Assembly (NCBI GenBank): GCA_045541735.1
Contig: JAZQJQ010000092.1
Location: 1-6,864, forward strand
DNA: 6,864 nucleotides
DNA from: RUG12395 sp045541735
GTDB taxonomy: Bacteria; Bacillota; Clostridia; Oscillospirales; CAG-272
Direction: 5' to 3'
Positions 6,425 through 6,864 of this stretch are shown piece after piece (the first letter of the stretch is position 1; every line of letters starts with the position of its first letter). The position numbers and the translations under genes were made by a program. The notes beneath the pieces are model-generated. The model worked only from the letters and a program-made list of their open reading frames with translations. It did no database searches and was not told the origin of the DNA.

Positions 6425-6438
6425 TTGTACAGTATAAT
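6410..6438 (+). promoter_or_regulatory. Sigma-A promoter of the BspA-like lipoprotein
   Basis: TTGCTT (6410-6415) and a perfect TATAAT (6433-6438) are spaced by 17 bases. Transcription should start near 6445, 20 bases before the ATG at 6465, with the GGAGGG ribosome binding site at 6455-6460. Confidence 0.85.
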
Positions 6439-6464
6439 AAAACCAACAATGATCGGAGGGCGTT

Positions 6465-6864
6465 ATGAAAAACACATCTCGTTTCTTTTTTGCGATGCTT
6501 ACCGCAATACTTTGCGCCGGCTCTTTTGCTGCGTGTGAAAATAACCCCGCCCCCGCGGTTACGGATGCCATTGTGACAACCACAGATGCTTCAACAACGA
6601 ATGTTTACGCAACGAATGCGCCGATTACCGATGCGCCCGCGACGGAGCCTTTTACAACCGATGCACCGAGCCTTGAAGCTTCCGCAGCGGATTTTGAATA
6701 TGCGGCGAACGAAAACGGCGGAATCACCATAACGAAATACATACGCACAAGCAGAGAAGATAGAGTAACTAATGTCGTTATCCCCGGGAATATAGACGGT
6801 AAGACGGTCACTGCTATCGGAGACAGCGCGTTTCGTTACATTTCTAAGTCGGATCGTAGCCATG
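6465..6864 (+). CDS. Lipoprotein with BspA-like leucine-rich repeats, 3' end missing
   Basis: The first 133 codons of a surface lipoprotein that runs off the window. ATG at 6465 is supported by GGAGGG (6455-6460) 4 bases upstream. Residues 1-24 are a lipoprotein signal peptide with lipobox SFAAC, so Cys24 would be lipid-modified. Residues about 33-70 are a low-complexity Thr/Asp/Ala/Pro linker with repeated TDA and TDAP units, resembling the linker of the esterase at 3875-5152. From about residue 77 the sequence (NGGITIT..., NVVIPGNIDGKTVTAIGDSAF) matches the opening of BspA-type leucine-rich repeats (LRR_5), which mediate surface binding in gut and oral bacteria. The last ten residues after SAF do not continue the usual LTSVTIP pattern. 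The role is probably adhesion or protein-protein contact at the cell surface; the repeat number cannot be known from here. Confidence 0.85.
   Translation, partial: MKNTSRFFFAMLTAILCAGSFAACENNPAPAVTDAIVTTTDASTTNVYATNAPITDAPATEPFTTDAPSLEASAADFEYAANENGGITITKYIRTSREDRVTNVVIPGNIDGKTVTAIGDSAFRYISKSDRSH

Noticed and set aside
6591..6863. Minus-strand open frames opposite the BspA-like lipoprotein
   Set aside because: They lie antisense to a gene with promoter, ribosome binding site, lipobox and repeat motifs, and their translations show no domain.

Overview
The window looks like a piece of a Firmicutes chromosome from the class Clostridia, most likely an uncultured gut Oscillospiraceae/Ruminococcaceae relative. 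This placement rests on consensus sigma-A promoters, GGAGG-type ribosome binding sites, lipoproteins with Thr/Asp/Ala/Pro-rich linkers, a clostridial OmpR-type two-component pair and a cluster of short TTCG/CTTG-loop hairpins between genes. It is inferred from style, not from a marker gene.

Layout. (1) 2-1791, plus strand: the 3' part of an OmpR-family response regulator, overlapping by ATGA its sensor histidine kinase, closed by a perfect GNRA-loop terminator at 1824-1857. (2) 1858-2191: noncoding, with a cluster of degenerate palindromes followed by a stretch with no supported gene. (3) 2192-3855: a single-gene unit with a near-consensus promoter, a B12-binding-fold radical SAM protein that lacks the cobalamin-ligand motif, and a bidirectional terminator shared with the convergent operon. 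(4) 3875-6383, minus strand: a three-gene operon with its own consensus promoter, encoding two unrecognised membrane proteins and then a secreted lipoprotein esterase of the alpha/beta-hydrolase fold. (5) 6384-6864: a divergent promoter and the start of a second lipoprotein, which enters a BspA-like leucine-rich repeat region and is cut by the window edge.

How the genes may work together: the two-component pair is a self-contained signalling unit. The minus-strand operon and the divergent lipoprotein share a short intergenic region and both make surface lipoproteins with similar linkers, so a common cell-surface role (glycan or ester cleavage and adhesion) is plausible but inferred. The radical SAM gene is isolated on both sides by terminators or repeats, and its substrate cannot be read from context. 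No RNA genes, CRISPR arrays, insertion sequences or complete mobile elements were seen.
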